This document shows positions 1 through 16,034 of a DNA stretch of 64,000 bases, in pieces. Under the pieces are notes generated by a model. The model was not told the origin of the DNA, searched no databases, and saw only the letters and a program-made list of their open reading frames with translations. The DNA is from Myxococcales bacterium. Its GTDB lineage: Bacteria; Myxococcota_A; Polyangia; Haliangiales; Haliangiaceae. A program made the translations under genes and the position numbers. The stretch lies in NCBI GenBank assembly GCA_016717005.1, contig JADJUF010000001.1, positions 124,001 to 188,000 on the forward strand. Direction: 5' to 3'. Every line of letters begins with the position of its first letter. Position 1 is the first letter of the stretch.

Positions 1-525
1 GTCGAGCGCGCGCCGCTCGGCGTCCATGAACCGCTGCAGGAACTCCTCGTGGACCGCGCGCACGTCGACCAGCACGGTGTCGACCTCGCGCCGCCCGACC
101 GAGCGGCTGGCGGCGTCGAGCACCCGATCCTTCAGGTACGCGACCGACTCCGGCGACTTGAGGATGAGATCGATGGCCCCGGCGCGGATCGCCGCGACGG
201 CGTCGTCGAACGAGCGCCGCGGCGTCAGGCCGATCACCATCGACGTCGGCGACGCCGCCCGGACCGTGCGGATGATCTCGAGGCCCGCGCCCGGGCTCGG
301 CGTGTCGAGGTCGACCAGGACCACCGAGTAGAAGTGGCGGCCGAGCTCGACGACGGCGGCCTCGGGGTCCTTGACGCAGGTGACGTGCAGGCTGGCCGCG
401 GTCAGCAGGTCGGTGACCCCGGCGTGGATGCGCTCGTCGCCGTCGACGACGAGCACCTGGGCCCCGACCAGATCACGGGTCGGCGTGGCCGACCGCGAGC
501 CCGACAGATCGCGCCGCGTGGTCAC
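1..525 (-). CDS. response regulator receiver-domain protein (3' part outside window)
   Basis: Read on the minus strand, 175 codons are visible from a GTG at 525. After about 20 residues comes a receiver-like domain: VLVVDGDE near the start (acidic pocket), then VVLVDLDTPSP holding the likely phospho-acceptor Asp, then an alternating beta/alpha pattern ending in DLILKSPES (conserved Lys). This matches the CheY-like fold; the phospho-acceptor is preceded by DL rather than the usual D-x-x-MP. The segment after the receiver is helical and continues off the window, so the output domain is unknown. The GTG start overlaps the stop of the upstream zinc-ribbon gene as GTGA, so the two are probably translationally coupled. 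The start and family are fairly sure; the output function is not. Confidence 0.72.
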   Translation of the reverse strand, partial: MTTRRDLSGSRSATPTRDLVGAQVLVVDGDERIHAGVTDLLTAASLHVTCVKDPEAAVVELGRHFYSVVLVDLDTPSPGAGLEIIRTVRAASPTSMVIGLTPRRSFDDAVAAIRAGAIDLILKSPESVAYLKDRVLDAASRSVGRREVDTVLVDVRAVHEEFLQRFMDAERRALD

Positions 526-1571
526 TGGGCCGGTCCGAACCTGAAGACGCGGGAGAACTGCAGCGGTCCAGCGCCGTCATGAGGGGAGAAGGTCCACGAG
601 CGCACCACGCCGAGGGCGCAGTCCGCCAGGGTCTGGGAGCCGGTAGTGTTGCCTTGGATCCGCACGTTGTCGGTCTGTCCAGTAGGCATGACCGACAGCG
701 CGATGTCCACTTCCCCGACCAGCGGCTGGTCGTCCGGCAAGGCCTTGGTCGCGGTCTGGTAGCAGCGCCCGAAGCGCGACTCGGAGGTGACCGCCAGGTG
801 GGTGAACTCGGCCTGGATCTGGTTGGCCCCGACCTCGTCGCTGGCCGCGGCGTCGATCGGCGGCGGCGTCACGCTCGCGGCGTCGATCAGCGGCGGGGGG
901 GCCGCGGGCGCGGCGTCGAGGGCGGGCGCGACCACCGGCGTCGCAGCGTCAGGCGCCGGAGGCGTCGGCGCCGCGGGCGCGTCGGTGAGCCGGTCGTCGA
1001 TCGAGCGAGCGTCGATGGCGTCGCCGGTGCTGCCGCTTCCGCTGCTGCCACCGCCAGGGCTGCCGCTGCCGCTGCCCGTGCTGGCTGTGCTGCCGCCGCC
1101 GGTGCCGCCGACGCCCGTGCTGGTGGGGTTGCCACCGCCCCCCGTGTTGCCGCCGCCGTGGCCGCCCCCGCCGGTGCTCGAACCACCACCGACCGTCGGC
1201 GCGTCGACATCGCCGCTGGCGCCGCCGCTCCCCGTCGCGACCGAGTCCGAGCCGCCCTGCGCGGTCGTCGTCGCCGGCGCCTTGGCCGGTTGGGTCCACA
1301 GCGCGACCCCGGCGACCACCAGCCCGAGGTCGAGGCCCAGCACCAGGGCGAGCCGGGCGCCGCGTCCCGAGGCCGGCACCGGCGCCAGGCTGGCCCCGCT
1401 GGGCTCGTACCGGACCGGCGCCGCGGGCATCCGCGCCACGGTCGGCGTGGTCGCCGAGGCCGCCGGCGCCCGGCCGCCGCTGACCGGGACCGCCGCCTCG
1501 ATCCGCGCGCCACAGGCGCCGCAGAACTTCGCGCCGTCGACATTGGCGGCACCACAGCCCGGGCAGAACAT
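522..1571 (-). CDS. zinc-ribbon membrane protein with AgmX/PglI-type C-terminal domain
   Basis: 349 aa from an ATG chosen because the protein then starts directly with a zinc ribbon: FCPGCGAANVDGAKFCGACG has two CxxC pairs. One transmembrane helix follows (around residues 85-105, LALVLGLDLGLVVAGVALW), then a long Gly/Ser- and Asp/Ala/Pro-rich linker, and a C-terminal globular domain of about 90 residues (from SRFGRCYQTA to the end) with the form of the AgmX/PglI C-terminal domain common in myxobacteria and related to TonB C-termini. A longer GTG reading (to 1613) would add 14 residues ahead of the ribbon and is unlikely. It lies divergently from pilT; in myxobacteria AgmX/PglI-type proteins are linked to gliding motility, so a role in envelope or motility machinery is plausible but inferred. 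Confidence 0.8.
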   Translation of the reverse strand: MFCPGCGAANVDGAKFCGACGARIEAAVPVSGGRAPAASATTPTVARMPAAPVRYEPSGASLAPVPASGRGARLALVLGLDLGLVVAGVALWTQPAKAPATTTAQGGSDSVATGSGGASGDVDAPTVGGGSSTGGGGHGGGNTGGGGNPTSTGVGGTGGGSTASTGSGSGSPGGGSSGSGSTGDAIDARSIDDRLTDAPAAPTPPAPDAATPVVAPALDAAPAAPPPLIDAASVTPPPIDAAASDEVGANQIQAEFTHLAVTSESRFGRCYQTATKALPDDQPLVGEVDIALSVMPTGQTDNVRIQGNTTGSQTLADCALGVVRSWTFSPHDGAGPLQFSRVFRFGPAQ

Positions 1572-2796
1572 GCCGCGACAGGGTATCGCGGAAGCCCGCG
1601 ACGCGCCACGCACCGCACCGCGTGTCGCGGTCCGCCGGACCGATCGCGATGGGCCGTGTTACGCTGCCCAGACGCGATGAGCCAGATCCTCGACCGGGTG
1701 CTGAACGCCGCGCGCCAGCTCGGTGCTTCGGATGTCCACCTGAAGGCCGGGCTGCCGCCCATCTTTCGCATCAAGGGCGAGCTGCGCACCGTCCGTGACG
1801 TGCCGGCCCTGACCCGTGAGGCGATCGCCGGGTTCGCCGCGCACATGATGAGCGACAAGCAGCGCGCCGTGTTCGAGGAGCAGCTCGATCTCGACCTCGC
1901 CTACGGCACCCCCGACGGGGTCCGCTACCGCGCCAACGTGTTCCAGCAGCGCGGCTCGGTCGGCATGGTGCTGCGCCTGATCCCGCCGGAGGTGCCGCCG
2001 TTCGATCGGCTCAACCTGCCCAAGACCGTGCTCGACCTGACCGAGCACTCGCGCGGGGTCATCCTGGTGACCGGGGTCACCGGCTCGGGCAAGTCGACCA
2101 CGCTGGCGGCGATGGTCGACTACATCAACACCCAGAACGCCTACCACATCGTCACGATCGAGGACCCGATCGAGTACACGTTCCGCGACAAGCGCTCGGT
2201 CGTGAACCAGCGCGAGATCGGGTTCGACACCCAGTCGTTCGGGCGGGCCCTGCGCGCCGCCCTGCGCCAGGATCCCGACGTGGTGCTGGTCGGCGAGATG
2301 CGCGACACCGAGACCGCGTCGATCGCGATGACCGCGGCCGAGACCGGTCACCTGGTGCTGTCGACGCTGCACACCTCCGACGCCACCGAGACGGTCAACC
2401 GGATCATCTCGATGTACCCCGCCCACCAGCAGGGCCAGGCGCGGCTGACCCTGGCGTCGGTCCTGCGCGGCGTGATCTCGCAACGCTTGCTGCCGCGGGC
2501 CGACGGCAAGGGCATGGTCCCGGCGCTCGAGATCCTGGTCAACACCGAGCGGGTCCGCGAGCTGATCGAGGATCCGATGCGCACCCGCGAGATCCGCGAC
2601 GCCATCGCCCAGGGGCTCCACCCCTACGGCATGGTGACGTTCGACCAGAGCCTGGCCGAGCTGGTCAAGCAGCGGCTGGTGACGTACGAGGAAGCGGTCA
2701 AACACTCGAGCAGCCCGTCCGACTTCGCGCTCCTGTTCCGGGGCGTCTCGGGCGGCACGACCGGCGGCAACACCGTCGACGCCACCGGAGGAGCCA

Positions 2797-4598
<1,802 letters not shown>

Positions 4599-4687
4599 CC
4601 GCGGCGGCCGTGACCGACCGCACCGAAGGCGGGCGGCCCCGGGCCGCCCAGCTTGCGTCGCCCCCGGCGCCGGGCGACCGTCGGGGC

Positions 4688-5641
4688 GTGCGCTCCTCCA
4701 GCTCCGCCCTCGTCCCCACCGCCCTCGCCCTCGCCCTCGCCGCCCCGCTCGTCGCCGCCTGCGTCGAGACGCCCGCGGTCGACGACCGCGCCCTGCCGGT
4801 CATCGGCGGGAGCCGCACCGCCGACGGCGCCTTCCCTGGCGTCGGCGCCCTGCTCTACGATTTCGGAGGCGGCCAGATCGGCGCCGGCTGCACCGGCACG
4901 CTGATCGCGCCCGACGTGGTCCTGACCGCGGCCCACTGCCTCGACCCGCAGCTCACCGGCGTCCCCAAGCCGGCGGCGTTCACCCTCGCCCACGACACCC
5001 TGTCGGGCACGCCGACCCAGCACCCGGTCGACCACACGCTCCGCCACCCACAGTTCGACATCAACGCCGCCATCGGCGGCGGGCTCGCGCAGTTCTTCGA
5101 CATCGGCCTGGTGTTCCTCGGCGCGCCGGTCACGGACGTGGCGCCGATCAAGATGCCGACGCCCGACGAGGCGACGGCGCTGGCCGTCGACACCGACCTG
5201 ACGATCGTCGGCTACGGCCAGATCGCCGACACCAACCCGGTGGTCGGCGTCATGTACGACGCGACCACCGCGATCCGCGAGCTGGCCGCCGCCGAGATGC
5301 GGGTCTCGCGCGGCGGCGCCGACCCGCAGAACTGCCACGGCGACTCCGGCGGCCCGGCCCTGACGACGATCGGCGGCGGCGAGCGGGTGGTCGGCGTGGT
5401 GTCGCGCAGCTACCAGAGCAACCAGTGCGACAACGGCGGCATCGACACCCGCGTCGACGCCTACCTCGACTGGATCCACGCCAACGTCCCCGCCGGCATC
5501 CCGTGCGGCTCGGGCCTGGCCGAGGCCTGCCCGGTCGAGGACGACGCCGGCGGCTGCTGCTCGACCGGCGGGCCCGCGCCCAGCTCGATCGCGCTCGGCG
5601 GGCTCGCCGCGGCGCTGGCGCTGCGGCGTCGGCGGCGCTGA
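4688..5641 (+). CDS. trypsin-like serine protease (S1) with MYXO-CTERM-style anchor
   Basis: 317 aa from a GTG at 4688, chosen because it puts a classical lipoprotein signal (ALALALAAPLVAAC) at the N-terminus; a longer GTG start at 4610 is possible. The S1 triad is complete: TAAHC (His), DIGLV (Asp) and GDSGGP (Ser). IGG-like sequence (VIGGSRTADG) marks the mature N-terminus of trypsin-type enzymes, so a short propeptide lies between lipobox and protease domain. The C-terminus has Cys-Cys, a hydrophobic stretch and a run of five Arg, the form of the MYXO-CTERM sorting signal. It is therefore probably a cell-surface or secreted endopeptidase. The combination of lipobox and C-terminal anchor is unusual; only one may be used. 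Confidence 0.88.
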   Translation: MRSSSSALVPTALALALAAPLVAACVETPAVDDRALPVIGGSRTADGAFPGVGALLYDFGGGQIGAGCTGTLIAPDVVLTAAHCLDPQLTGVPKPAAFTLAHDTLSGTPTQHPVDHTLRHPQFDINAAIGGGLAQFFDIGLVFLGAPVTDVAPIKMPTPDEATALAVDTDLTIVGYGQIADTNPVVGVMYDATTAIRELAAAEMRVSRGGADPQNCHGDSGGPALTTIGGGERVVGVVSRSYQSNQCDNGGIDTRVDAYLDWIHANVPAGIPCGSGLAEACPVEDDAGGCCSTGGPAPSSIALGGLAAALALRRRRR

Positions 5642-6094
5642 CTACTTCGAGGTCGCGACCGTGTGGCAGCCGGTGCAGCCGAAGCCCTGCTGCGTCGCGG
5701 GATCGTAGGGCTCCTCGCCGAGCAGGTGCGCCATCTCGGGCACGACCACGTCGTGCATCCAGCCCGCGACCTTCTGCTCGTGCTCGTCGAGCTTGTCCAT
5801 GTTGGCGAAGTCGAGCGGCTTGATGTCGGGGTTGGGCATCTCGAACGACCCGTCCTCGGCGCCGGCGCCGTGGCAGGTCTTGCAGTTCATCTCGCCGAAG
5901 TCCGCGGCGTCGAACTCGACGAACTTCGCCTTCATCGTCGGCAGGACCGTCTCCTTCATGAACGCGTGGCGCTGATCGGCGTTCATGTCCTTCCAGGCCA
6001 GGTCGGTCGGCGTCGGGGTGTCGACGCCGGGCTTGGACTTCGAGCCGCACGCGGCGGCGGTGACCAGGGCGAGGCAGACGAGCGGGAGCTTCAT
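5642..6094 (-). CDS. c-type cytochrome lipoprotein with two CxxCH motifs
   Basis: 150 aa. The start MKLPLVCLALVTAAACGSK is a lipoprotein signal with lipobox AAAC. Two heme-binding motifs are present, CKTCH mid-protein (after GEMN) and CTGCH ten residues before the end. Between them are several Met residues (MDKL, WMHDVVVPEMAHLL) that could act as axial ligands. Two CxxCH sites suggest a di-heme periplasmic electron carrier tethered to a membrane. The gene is convergent with the serine protease gene; their stop codons are adjacent. Nothing nearby names its electron donor or acceptor. Confidence 0.85.
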   Translation of the reverse strand: MKLPLVCLALVTAAACGSKSKPGVDTPTPTDLAWKDMNADQRHAFMKETVLPTMKAKFVEFDAADFGEMNCKTCHGAGAEDGSFEMPNPDIKPLDFANMDKLDEHEQKVAGWMHDVVVPEMAHLLGEEPYDPATQQGFGCTGCHTVATSK

Positions 6095-6196
6095 GCGGCG
6101 GACTCTACTCACGGCGGCCGCCCGACGCCAGCTTCGCGGTCCGGCACCGCCCGGCGGCCGCTCCGGACCTGGAATCTTTGCTAGGTTCCGCCGGTC

Positions 6197-8833
<2,637 letters not shown>

Positions 8834-8854
<21 letters not shown>

Positions 8855-8920
8855 CGCGGCGCGCGCGGCCACCGCCCGCGGGTAGCGCGGCGCGCGCGGC
8901 CACCGCCCGCGGGTAGCGCC
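8834..8920 (+). repeat. three tandem 31-bp copies of the alaS 3' end
   Basis: A 31-bp unit (GCGGCCACCGCCCGCGGGTA followed by GCGCGGCGCGC) starts at 8834, 8865 and 8896; the third copy is cut after 25 bases. The first copy is the last seven codons of alaS plus its TAG stop, so the stop codon itself is triplicated. The copies are identical, which points to a recent duplication. Confidence 0.93.
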
Positions 8921-8956
8921 GTGCAGGTCTGCGCGGCGGTGGTGTACCGTCGCGGC

Positions 8957-9301
8957 ATGGCGCACCTCCCCCGCCGACTCGCGATCGCGGCCTTGCTCGT
9001 GGCCGGCTGCGGCAAGGGCGCGGCGCCGAAGCCCGCGGCCGCGGACTGTCAGGCCGCGTGCGCGCACATGCTCGACCTGGCCATGCAGGACCTCGATCGC
9101 AGCGCCGCCCAGCCCGGCGCCGAGGCGATGGCGGCGATGATGGCCGAGCTCAAGGCCAAGGCCCAGGCCTCGCGCGCGTCGGATCTGGCGACGTGCCAGG
9201 CGACGTGCATGGAGGGCAAGCTCGACACCGCGTGCGCCCGCGCGACCACGACCATCGACGGCGTCTCGGCCTGCACGAACCGCAACGGCGGGCTGCGCTG
9301 A
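8957..9301 (+). CDS. small Cys-rich lipoprotein
   Basis: 114 aa from the ATG at 8957 (a frame extension upstream lacks a signal peptide). MAHLPRRLAIAALLVAGCGKG is a lipoprotein signal with lipobox VAGC. The mature part has five Cys in a CxxxC...CxxxC...C pattern (CQAACAHM, CQATCMEGKLDTAC and a last one near the end), and a helical Met/Ala-rich middle. Such small Cys-paired lipoproteins are common in myxobacterial genomes and mostly uncharacterised. I do not recognise a named family. Confidence 0.75.
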   Translation: MAHLPRRLAIAALLVAGCGKGAAPKPAAADCQAACAHMLDLAMQDLDRSAAQPGAEAMAAMMAELKAKAQASRASDLATCQATCMEGKLDTACARATTTIDGVSACTNRNGGLR

Positions 9302-9431
9302 GCCGCGACCGTTCGGGTAGCGCCCAGGCTGCGCCTCGGCGAGCCGTGGGGTAGCTGAGCGCGCCGATCCCTCTGGACGCGCGGCGTACGACCTATTCTC
9401 GCGCCCGCGGATCAACCCGCAGGAGGCACCC

Positions 9432-10136
9432 ATGTCACTTGGCAAGAAGCTCGCGGCGGAAGCGCTCGGAACTGCCTGGTTGGTGATCGGCGGCTGCGGC
9501 ACGGCGATCCTGGCCGGCCAGGGCGTCGGCCTGGTCGGCATCGCCCTGGCCTTCGGCCTGACGGTCGTGACCATGGCCTACGCCATCGGCCACATCTCCG
9601 GATGTCACCTCAACCCGGCGGTGTCGGTCGGGCTGTTCATGGCCAAGCGCTTCGACGGCAAGGACCTGGGCCCGTACATCGCGGCGCAGATCGCCGGCGC
9701 GCTGGTCGGCGCCGGCGTGATCGCGCTGATCGTCAAGTCCGGCGGCGACAGCACCCACCTCGGCGGCAAGCTCGGCGGCTTCGCGGCCAACGGCTTCGGC
9801 GACCACAGCCCCGACAACTTCAAGCTGCTCGCGGCGCTGGTGACCGAGGCGGTGATGACGTTCTTCTTCCTGGTCATCATCCTCGGCGCCACGTCCAAGC
9901 GCGCGCCGGCCGGGTTCGCGCCGCTGGCGATCGGCCTGGGCCTGGCGCTGATCCACCTGATCAGCATCCCGGTCACCAACACCTCGGTGAACCCGGCCCG
10001 CTCGATCAGCCAGGCGGTGTTCGCCGGGCTCGGCGGCGACTGGGGCTTCCTCAAGCAGATCTGGCTGTTCGTGCTGGCGCCCGCCGCCGGGGCCGCCGCT
10101 GCCGGCGTCGTCTACCCGATGATCGACGACGAGTGA
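9432..10136 (+). CDS. aqpZ: aquaporin Z-type water channel
   Basis: 234 aa with six membrane segments. The two pore loops carry HLNPAVSVGL and NTSVNPARS, the NPA signature of aquaporins; NTSVNPARS followed by Ser/Ile and a W near GGDWGF fits the AqpZ (water) rather than the GlpF (glycerol) group. Ribosome site GCAGGAGG lies eight bases ahead of the ATG. Acts in the inner membrane in osmotic water flow. It stands alone, convergent with the glucan phosphorylase gene. Confidence 0.95.
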   Translation: MSLGKKLAAEALGTAWLVIGGCGTAILAGQGVGLVGIALAFGLTVVTMAYAIGHISGCHLNPAVSVGLFMAKRFDGKDLGPYIAAQIAGALVGAGVIALIVKSGGDSTHLGGKLGGFAANGFGDHSPDNFKLLAALVTEAVMTFFFLVIILGATSKRAPAGFAPLAIGLGLALIHLISIPVTNTSVNPARSISQAVFAGLGGDWGFLKQIWLFVLAPAAGAAAAGVVYPMIDDE

Positions 10137-10155
10137 GCCGGGCCGCGCCGGCGCC

Positions 10156-11811
10156 TCACCCGCGGTAGACCCGCGCGAAGTACTCCTCGACCATCCGGTC
10201 CGAGGAGAAGCGCCAGCTCGACATCGCGATCGACGCCTCCATCACGCGGACCCAGGCGGCGCGATCGGCGAAGGTCGGCAGCACCTCGCGCTCGAACACG
10301 TCGTAGAGGCGGCCGCGATCGCGGACGTCGACCGCGGCCACGTGGGCCTCGTCGACGTCGTCGTCGCCGGGCTCGGGGTCGCCGATCTTCCAGCCGGTGA
10401 CGCCGTGCTCGCAGCCCTCGGGCCACCAGCCGTCGAGGATGCTGACGTTGGGCACGCCGTTCATCGCGGCCTTCATGCCCGACGTGCCCGAGGCCTCGAG
10501 CGGTCGGCGCGGGTTGTTGAGCCAGACGTCGCAGCCGCGGGTCAACGCCGCGCCCAGGGTCATGTCGTAGCTCTCGAGGAAGACCACCTTGCCGGGCCAG
10601 CGGCGCGTGGCCTCGGCCAGGCGCGCCACCAGGGCCTTGCCGGTGGCGTCGCGCGGGTGGGCCTTGCCGGCGTAGACGATCTGCGCCCGCTCGAGCAGCG
10701 TGCTCAGGCGGTCGTCGTCGCCGAGGATCAGGTCGGCGCGCTTGTAGCCGGCGGCGCGCCGCGCGAACCCGATGATGAGCTTGTCGCGATCGAGCGTGAC
10801 GCCGGTGCGCGCGTGGACCAGCGCCGACAGCTCGGCGCGCATGGTCCGGTGCGCGGTCCACAGCCCGGTCGCGCGCTCGGCCTCGCCCTTGCCTGGCGCC
10901 AGGGCGGCGCGGATGCGCGGGTCCTGCCAGGTCGGCACGTGCACGCCGTTGGTGATCGAGATGATCGGCGCCGCGCCCTCGACGCTCTTCCACATCGCGC
11001 GGGCGGTGTCGCCGTGCAGCGCCGCGACCGCGTTGGCCAGGCGCGCCAGGCGCAGGCCGGCCACGGTCATCGAGAACGGATCGCCGCCGATCGAGGCGAG
11101 CTCGCCGTCGGTGAAGCCGAGGTCGGCGCTCATGCGGCGCACCGTCGGCAGATCGTGGATCTCGTTGCCGGCCGCGACCGGCGTGTGGGTGGTGAAGACG
11201 CAGTGCGGCCGCAGCCGGGCCATGCGCTCGTGCAGCTCGCCGCCGCCGAAGCGGTTCGAGCGCAAGAGCTCGAGGCCGGCGAACACCGCGTGGCCCTCGT
11301 TCCAGTGGTAGACGTCGGGGTGGCGGCCCATCGCCGCGAGCAGCCGCACGCCGCCGACGCCGAGCACGATCTCCTGAGCGAGGCGATCGTCGGAGCCGCC
11401 GCCGTACAGGCGCGCGGTCACCCACCGGTGCTCGGGCCGGGCCGGCTCGAGCAGGTAGAGCTCGCCCGACAGGTAGCGCCGCACCCGCCACGCGATCAGC
11501 GGCACGGTCTCGCCGCGGATGCTGACCTCGACCCCGCCGTGCGGCAGCGTGACCTGCTCGAGCCCGTCGCGATCGGTCGCCATGTACCGATCGACCGGGT
11601 AGCCGTGCTCGTCGAGCCGCTGATCGACGTAGCCGTGGTCCCACAGGAGGCCGATGCCGATCACCGGCAGCCGCAGGTCGCTGGCGGACTTCATGTGGTC
11701 GCCGGCCAGGATGCCCAGGCCGCCGGAGTAGATGGTGAAGCGGGCGTCGAGCCCGAACTCCATGCAGAAGTAGGCGACGGTGGGGCGGACCGGGGGATCG
11801 GTGGCGAACAT
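10156..11811 (-). CDS. glgP: alpha-glucan (glycogen) phosphorylase, short form
   Basis: 551 aa from an ATG at 11811; the frame continues upstream but that part is Arg/Ala-rich and does not resemble the family. The start leads into VAYFCMEFGLDARFTIYSGGLG, the classic N-terminus of short bacterial/archaeal glucan phosphorylases, followed by YHWNEGHAVFAGLE. The C-terminal half has NNPRRPLEASGTSGMKAA, which holds the PLP-lysine region of GT35 enzymes. It releases glucose-1-phosphate from glycogen or maltodextrins. The short length (about 550 against 800 or more in E. coli GlgP) is normal for this branch. The gene symbol is by family. Confidence 0.92.
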   Translation of the reverse strand: MFATDPPVRPTVAYFCMEFGLDARFTIYSGGLGILAGDHMKSASDLRLPVIGIGLLWDHGYVDQRLDEHGYPVDRYMATDRDGLEQVTLPHGGVEVSIRGETVPLIAWRVRRYLSGELYLLEPARPEHRWVTARLYGGGSDDRLAQEIVLGVGGVRLLAAMGRHPDVYHWNEGHAVFAGLELLRSNRFGGGELHERMARLRPHCVFTTHTPVAAGNEIHDLPTVRRMSADLGFTDGELASIGGDPFSMTVAGLRLARLANAVAALHGDTARAMWKSVEGAAPIISITNGVHVPTWQDPRIRAALAPGKGEAERATGLWTAHRTMRAELSALVHARTGVTLDRDKLIIGFARRAAGYKRADLILGDDDRLSTLLERAQIVYAGKAHPRDATGKALVARLAEATRRWPGKVVFLESYDMTLGAALTRGCDVWLNNPRRPLEASGTSGMKAAMNGVPNVSILDGWWPEGCEHGVTGWKIGDPEPGDDDVDEAHVAAVDVRDRGRLYDVFEREVLPTFADRAAWVRVMEASIAMSSWRFSSDRMVEEYFARVYRG

Positions 11812-11955
11812 CCGTCGGCGACGATGCAACGTGTGCGCCCGGGCGATCAAGCGGCGGCCCACGGATCCGACGGCCGCGGCCGCCGATCCGGGCGATCGCC
11901 GGCGCGTTGCCAAAGGCAACGACCGTCGCCAGACGCGACGGGCCGCGCCCCGGCG

Positions 11956-13482
11956 CTACGGTCGGGTGTCGGCCAGGATCATCAGGTTCCGGTTCGAGTC
12001 GGCCACGTAGACCCGCCGGCGGGCGACGTCGACGTCGATGCCGACCGCGCCCTCGTAGAAGCTGTAGCCGTAGCCGCGGTCGTAGCCGGGCCAGGTGTTG
12101 AACCACGCGACCTCGCGCGGAGCCGCCGGATCGGCGATGTCGATCAGGCGCACGCCGTCCTGGTAGTAGGCGACGTAGACGATCGAGCCGAACGCCATGA
12201 TGTTGTGGGCGCTGACCTCGTCCCGGGTCTTCCACGCGCCGGTCTGGCCCAGGAAGCCCGCGGTCCCCTCGGTCACGTCGACGAGGCGCAGGTGCGAGCC
12301 CCACTGCTCGTCGCCGTGGGCGGCGATGCGGCGGCTCCCGACCTGGGTGACCCAGTTCGAGTGGCTCGAGGTCTCGCCGTAGTTCGCGAAGGTCCCGACC
12401 ACGGCCGGCGCGGCCGGATCGGCGACGTCGGCGATGACCATGCCGGCCTCCCAGAAGTTGAGGTAGGCGCGATCGCCCTGCACCGACAGGTCGTGCAGGA
12501 ACACGTCGCCGCTGGCGCTCGGGTTGGCCACCTGCCCGAGCCGCACCGGCGCCGCCGGGTCGGCGAGATCGTAGATCTCGAGGCCGAGGTCGGTGTTGGC
12601 GAGGTAGGCCTTGCCGCCGTCGACGAACACCGTATGGACGTTGATCGGATCGCCGCCGATCGAGGTGCCCATGTGCGCGACCAAGGTCGGCGCGGCCGGC
12701 GTGGTCACGTCCCAGACCACCGCGCCCGCCAGGTTCGACCCGACGATGGCGTAGCGGCGGCCGTTGGCGCGGGCGAGCTTGACGTCGTTGTAGATCTCGC
12801 GGCCCTGGGCGTCCTCGGTGGGCGCGTGGCCGACCTCGACGACGTGGGCCGGGTCGGCGATGTCGAGGATGCGCAGGCCGTCCTGGTAGCGCGCCAGGTA
12901 CGCGAGGTCGCCGTCGACGCGCACGTTGACGCCGATGCCCGGGGCCCAGGTCGGGTCGCTGTACTCGCCCAGGAGCACCAGGCCCGACGCCGCTGGCTCG
13001 GCCAGGCGCCGGACCGCCTTGCCGCGCACCGTGCCCAGGAAGCAGCCCTGGCTGCTGCAGTAGGCGTACTGGCCGGTGACGAAGCCGTCGACCTGCGCGC
13101 ACAGATCGAGCGTGCGGGTGTTCTCGGGATCGATCTCCCGGTACAGGAAGATGTCGTCGGCCGAGGCCAGCGCCCGGGTCGCGTCGCGGCCGGCCAGGAC
13201 GCCGCCGAACTGGCCGTCGCCCAGGACGTCGAGCCGCGCCGCCGTCGTCGACACGAACCCCTCGAAGTCGACCTGCAGGTGGTAGATGGCCTGGGGATCG
13301 AGGCCCGCCAGGCTGCCGGCCACGCAGCCGCTGCGGTCGAAGTCGGCCGGATCGTCGTAGCGCCCGGGACCGACCACCGGCCCGTCGGGCGCGGCGTCGA
13401 CCAGCGCGGTCACCTGCTCGGGGTCGCTGCAGCCGAGCACACACACCACCACACCGGCGACGACGCGGACGAGGACCGACAT
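11956..13482 (-). CDS. LVIVD-repeat lipoprotein
   Basis: 508 aa. Lipoprotein signal MSVLVRVVAGVVVCVLGCSD. The body repeats an LVIVD-type blade: LRILDIADPAHVVEVG, LEIYDLADPAAPVRLG, MVIADVADPAAPAVVG, VRLIDIADPAAPREVAW. LVIVD proteins form beta-propellers, and many are surface proteins of unknown role. Between blades are Tyr/Asp-rich loops. It is divergent from the Smr gene and upstream of the phosphorylase gene on the same strand, with a gap of 144 bp in which I see no gene. Confidence 0.88.
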   Translation of the reverse strand: MSVLVRVVAGVVVCVLGCSDPEQVTALVDAAPDGPVVGPGRYDDPADFDRSGCVAGSLAGLDPQAIYHLQVDFEGFVSTTAARLDVLGDGQFGGVLAGRDATRALASADDIFLYREIDPENTRTLDLCAQVDGFVTGQYAYCSSQGCFLGTVRGKAVRRLAEPAASGLVLLGEYSDPTWAPGIGVNVRVDGDLAYLARYQDGLRILDIADPAHVVEVGHAPTEDAQGREIYNDVKLARANGRRYAIVGSNLAGAVVWDVTTPAAPTLVAHMGTSIGGDPINVHTVFVDGGKAYLANTDLGLEIYDLADPAAPVRLGQVANPSASGDVFLHDLSVQGDRAYLNFWEAGMVIADVADPAAPAVVGTFANYGETSSHSNWVTQVGSRRIAAHGDEQWGSHLRLVDVTEGTAGFLGQTGAWKTRDEVSAHNIMAFGSIVYVAYYQDGVRLIDIADPAAPREVAWFNTWPGYDRGYGYSFYEGAVGIDVDVARRRVYVADSNRNLMILADTRP

Positions 13483-13625
13483 CGCGCGATTCTACGGCCG
13501 CTCGACGAAGATCGCCGCGCGACCGGGCTCACACGCGCTCGCCGCATGTGACGCCGGCGCCGCGGCATCGTTCAGAATCGCGGAGTTTTCTGGCCTGCGC
13601 GGCGGCGTTGCCCTAGGTTGGAAGG

Positions 13626-14158
13626 ATGGGTCGGCAGTCGAAACCAGCGCGCGCCCCGCGGCCCCGGGTCAGCCCCGAGGACGAGGCGCTGTTCCTGGGC
13701 GCCATCGACGGCGCGATCCCCCTGGCCCAGCGCGACCGGGTGCCGCCGATGCCCGTCAAGACCGCGGTGATCCCCGCCGCCGTGCTGCCGCCGCTCCAGG
13801 CGATGACGCTCGAGGGCACCGACGACGAGGTCAGCGCACGCGCGCCCGGCGTCAACCGCGCGCAGCTGGCCGAGCTGCGCCGCGGCAGCGTCCGCGTCGA
13901 GGCCACGCTCGACCTCCACGGCCTCACCACCGCGGCCGCGGCGCCGGCCCTCGAGCGGTTCCTCCTCGAGTCGGTGCGCCTGCGCCGCCGCTGCGTGCTC
14001 GTGATCCACGGCAAGGGCCTGCACTCGGGCGGCGTCGCCACCCTGCGCGACCTCGTCATCCACCACCTGTCGGGGCCGGCCTCGGGGCTGGTCGCGGCCT
14101 TCTGCCCCGCCCGTCCCGCCGAGGGCGGCACCGGCGCGAGCTACGTGATGGTGCGCGC

Positions 14159-14162
<4 letters not shown>
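13626..14162 (+). CDS. Smr-domain protein
   Basis: 178 aa. The C-terminal part is a Smr domain: ATLDLHGLTTAAA (LDLHG motif), then VLVIHGKGLHSGG (HGKG motif) and a final segment ending GASYVMVRA. Smr domains of this stand-alone type nick or cleave nucleic acid and include ribosome-rescue nucleases. The N-terminal 70 residues are charged and probably flexible (SPEDEALFLGAIDG resembles the region before Smr in the YdaL/SmrB group). Its stop overlaps the start of the PBP4 gene as ATGA, so the two are coupled. Confidence 0.9.
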
Positions 14163-16021
<1,859 letters not shown>

Positions 16022-16034
16022 TCGAGCGGGCCCG

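Noticed and set aside
579..1676. Long open frame upstream of pilT continuing the pilT frame
   Set aside because: It is antisense to the zinc-ribbon gene, has repetitive Arg/Ala content, and pilT begins at 1677 with a canonical N-terminus.
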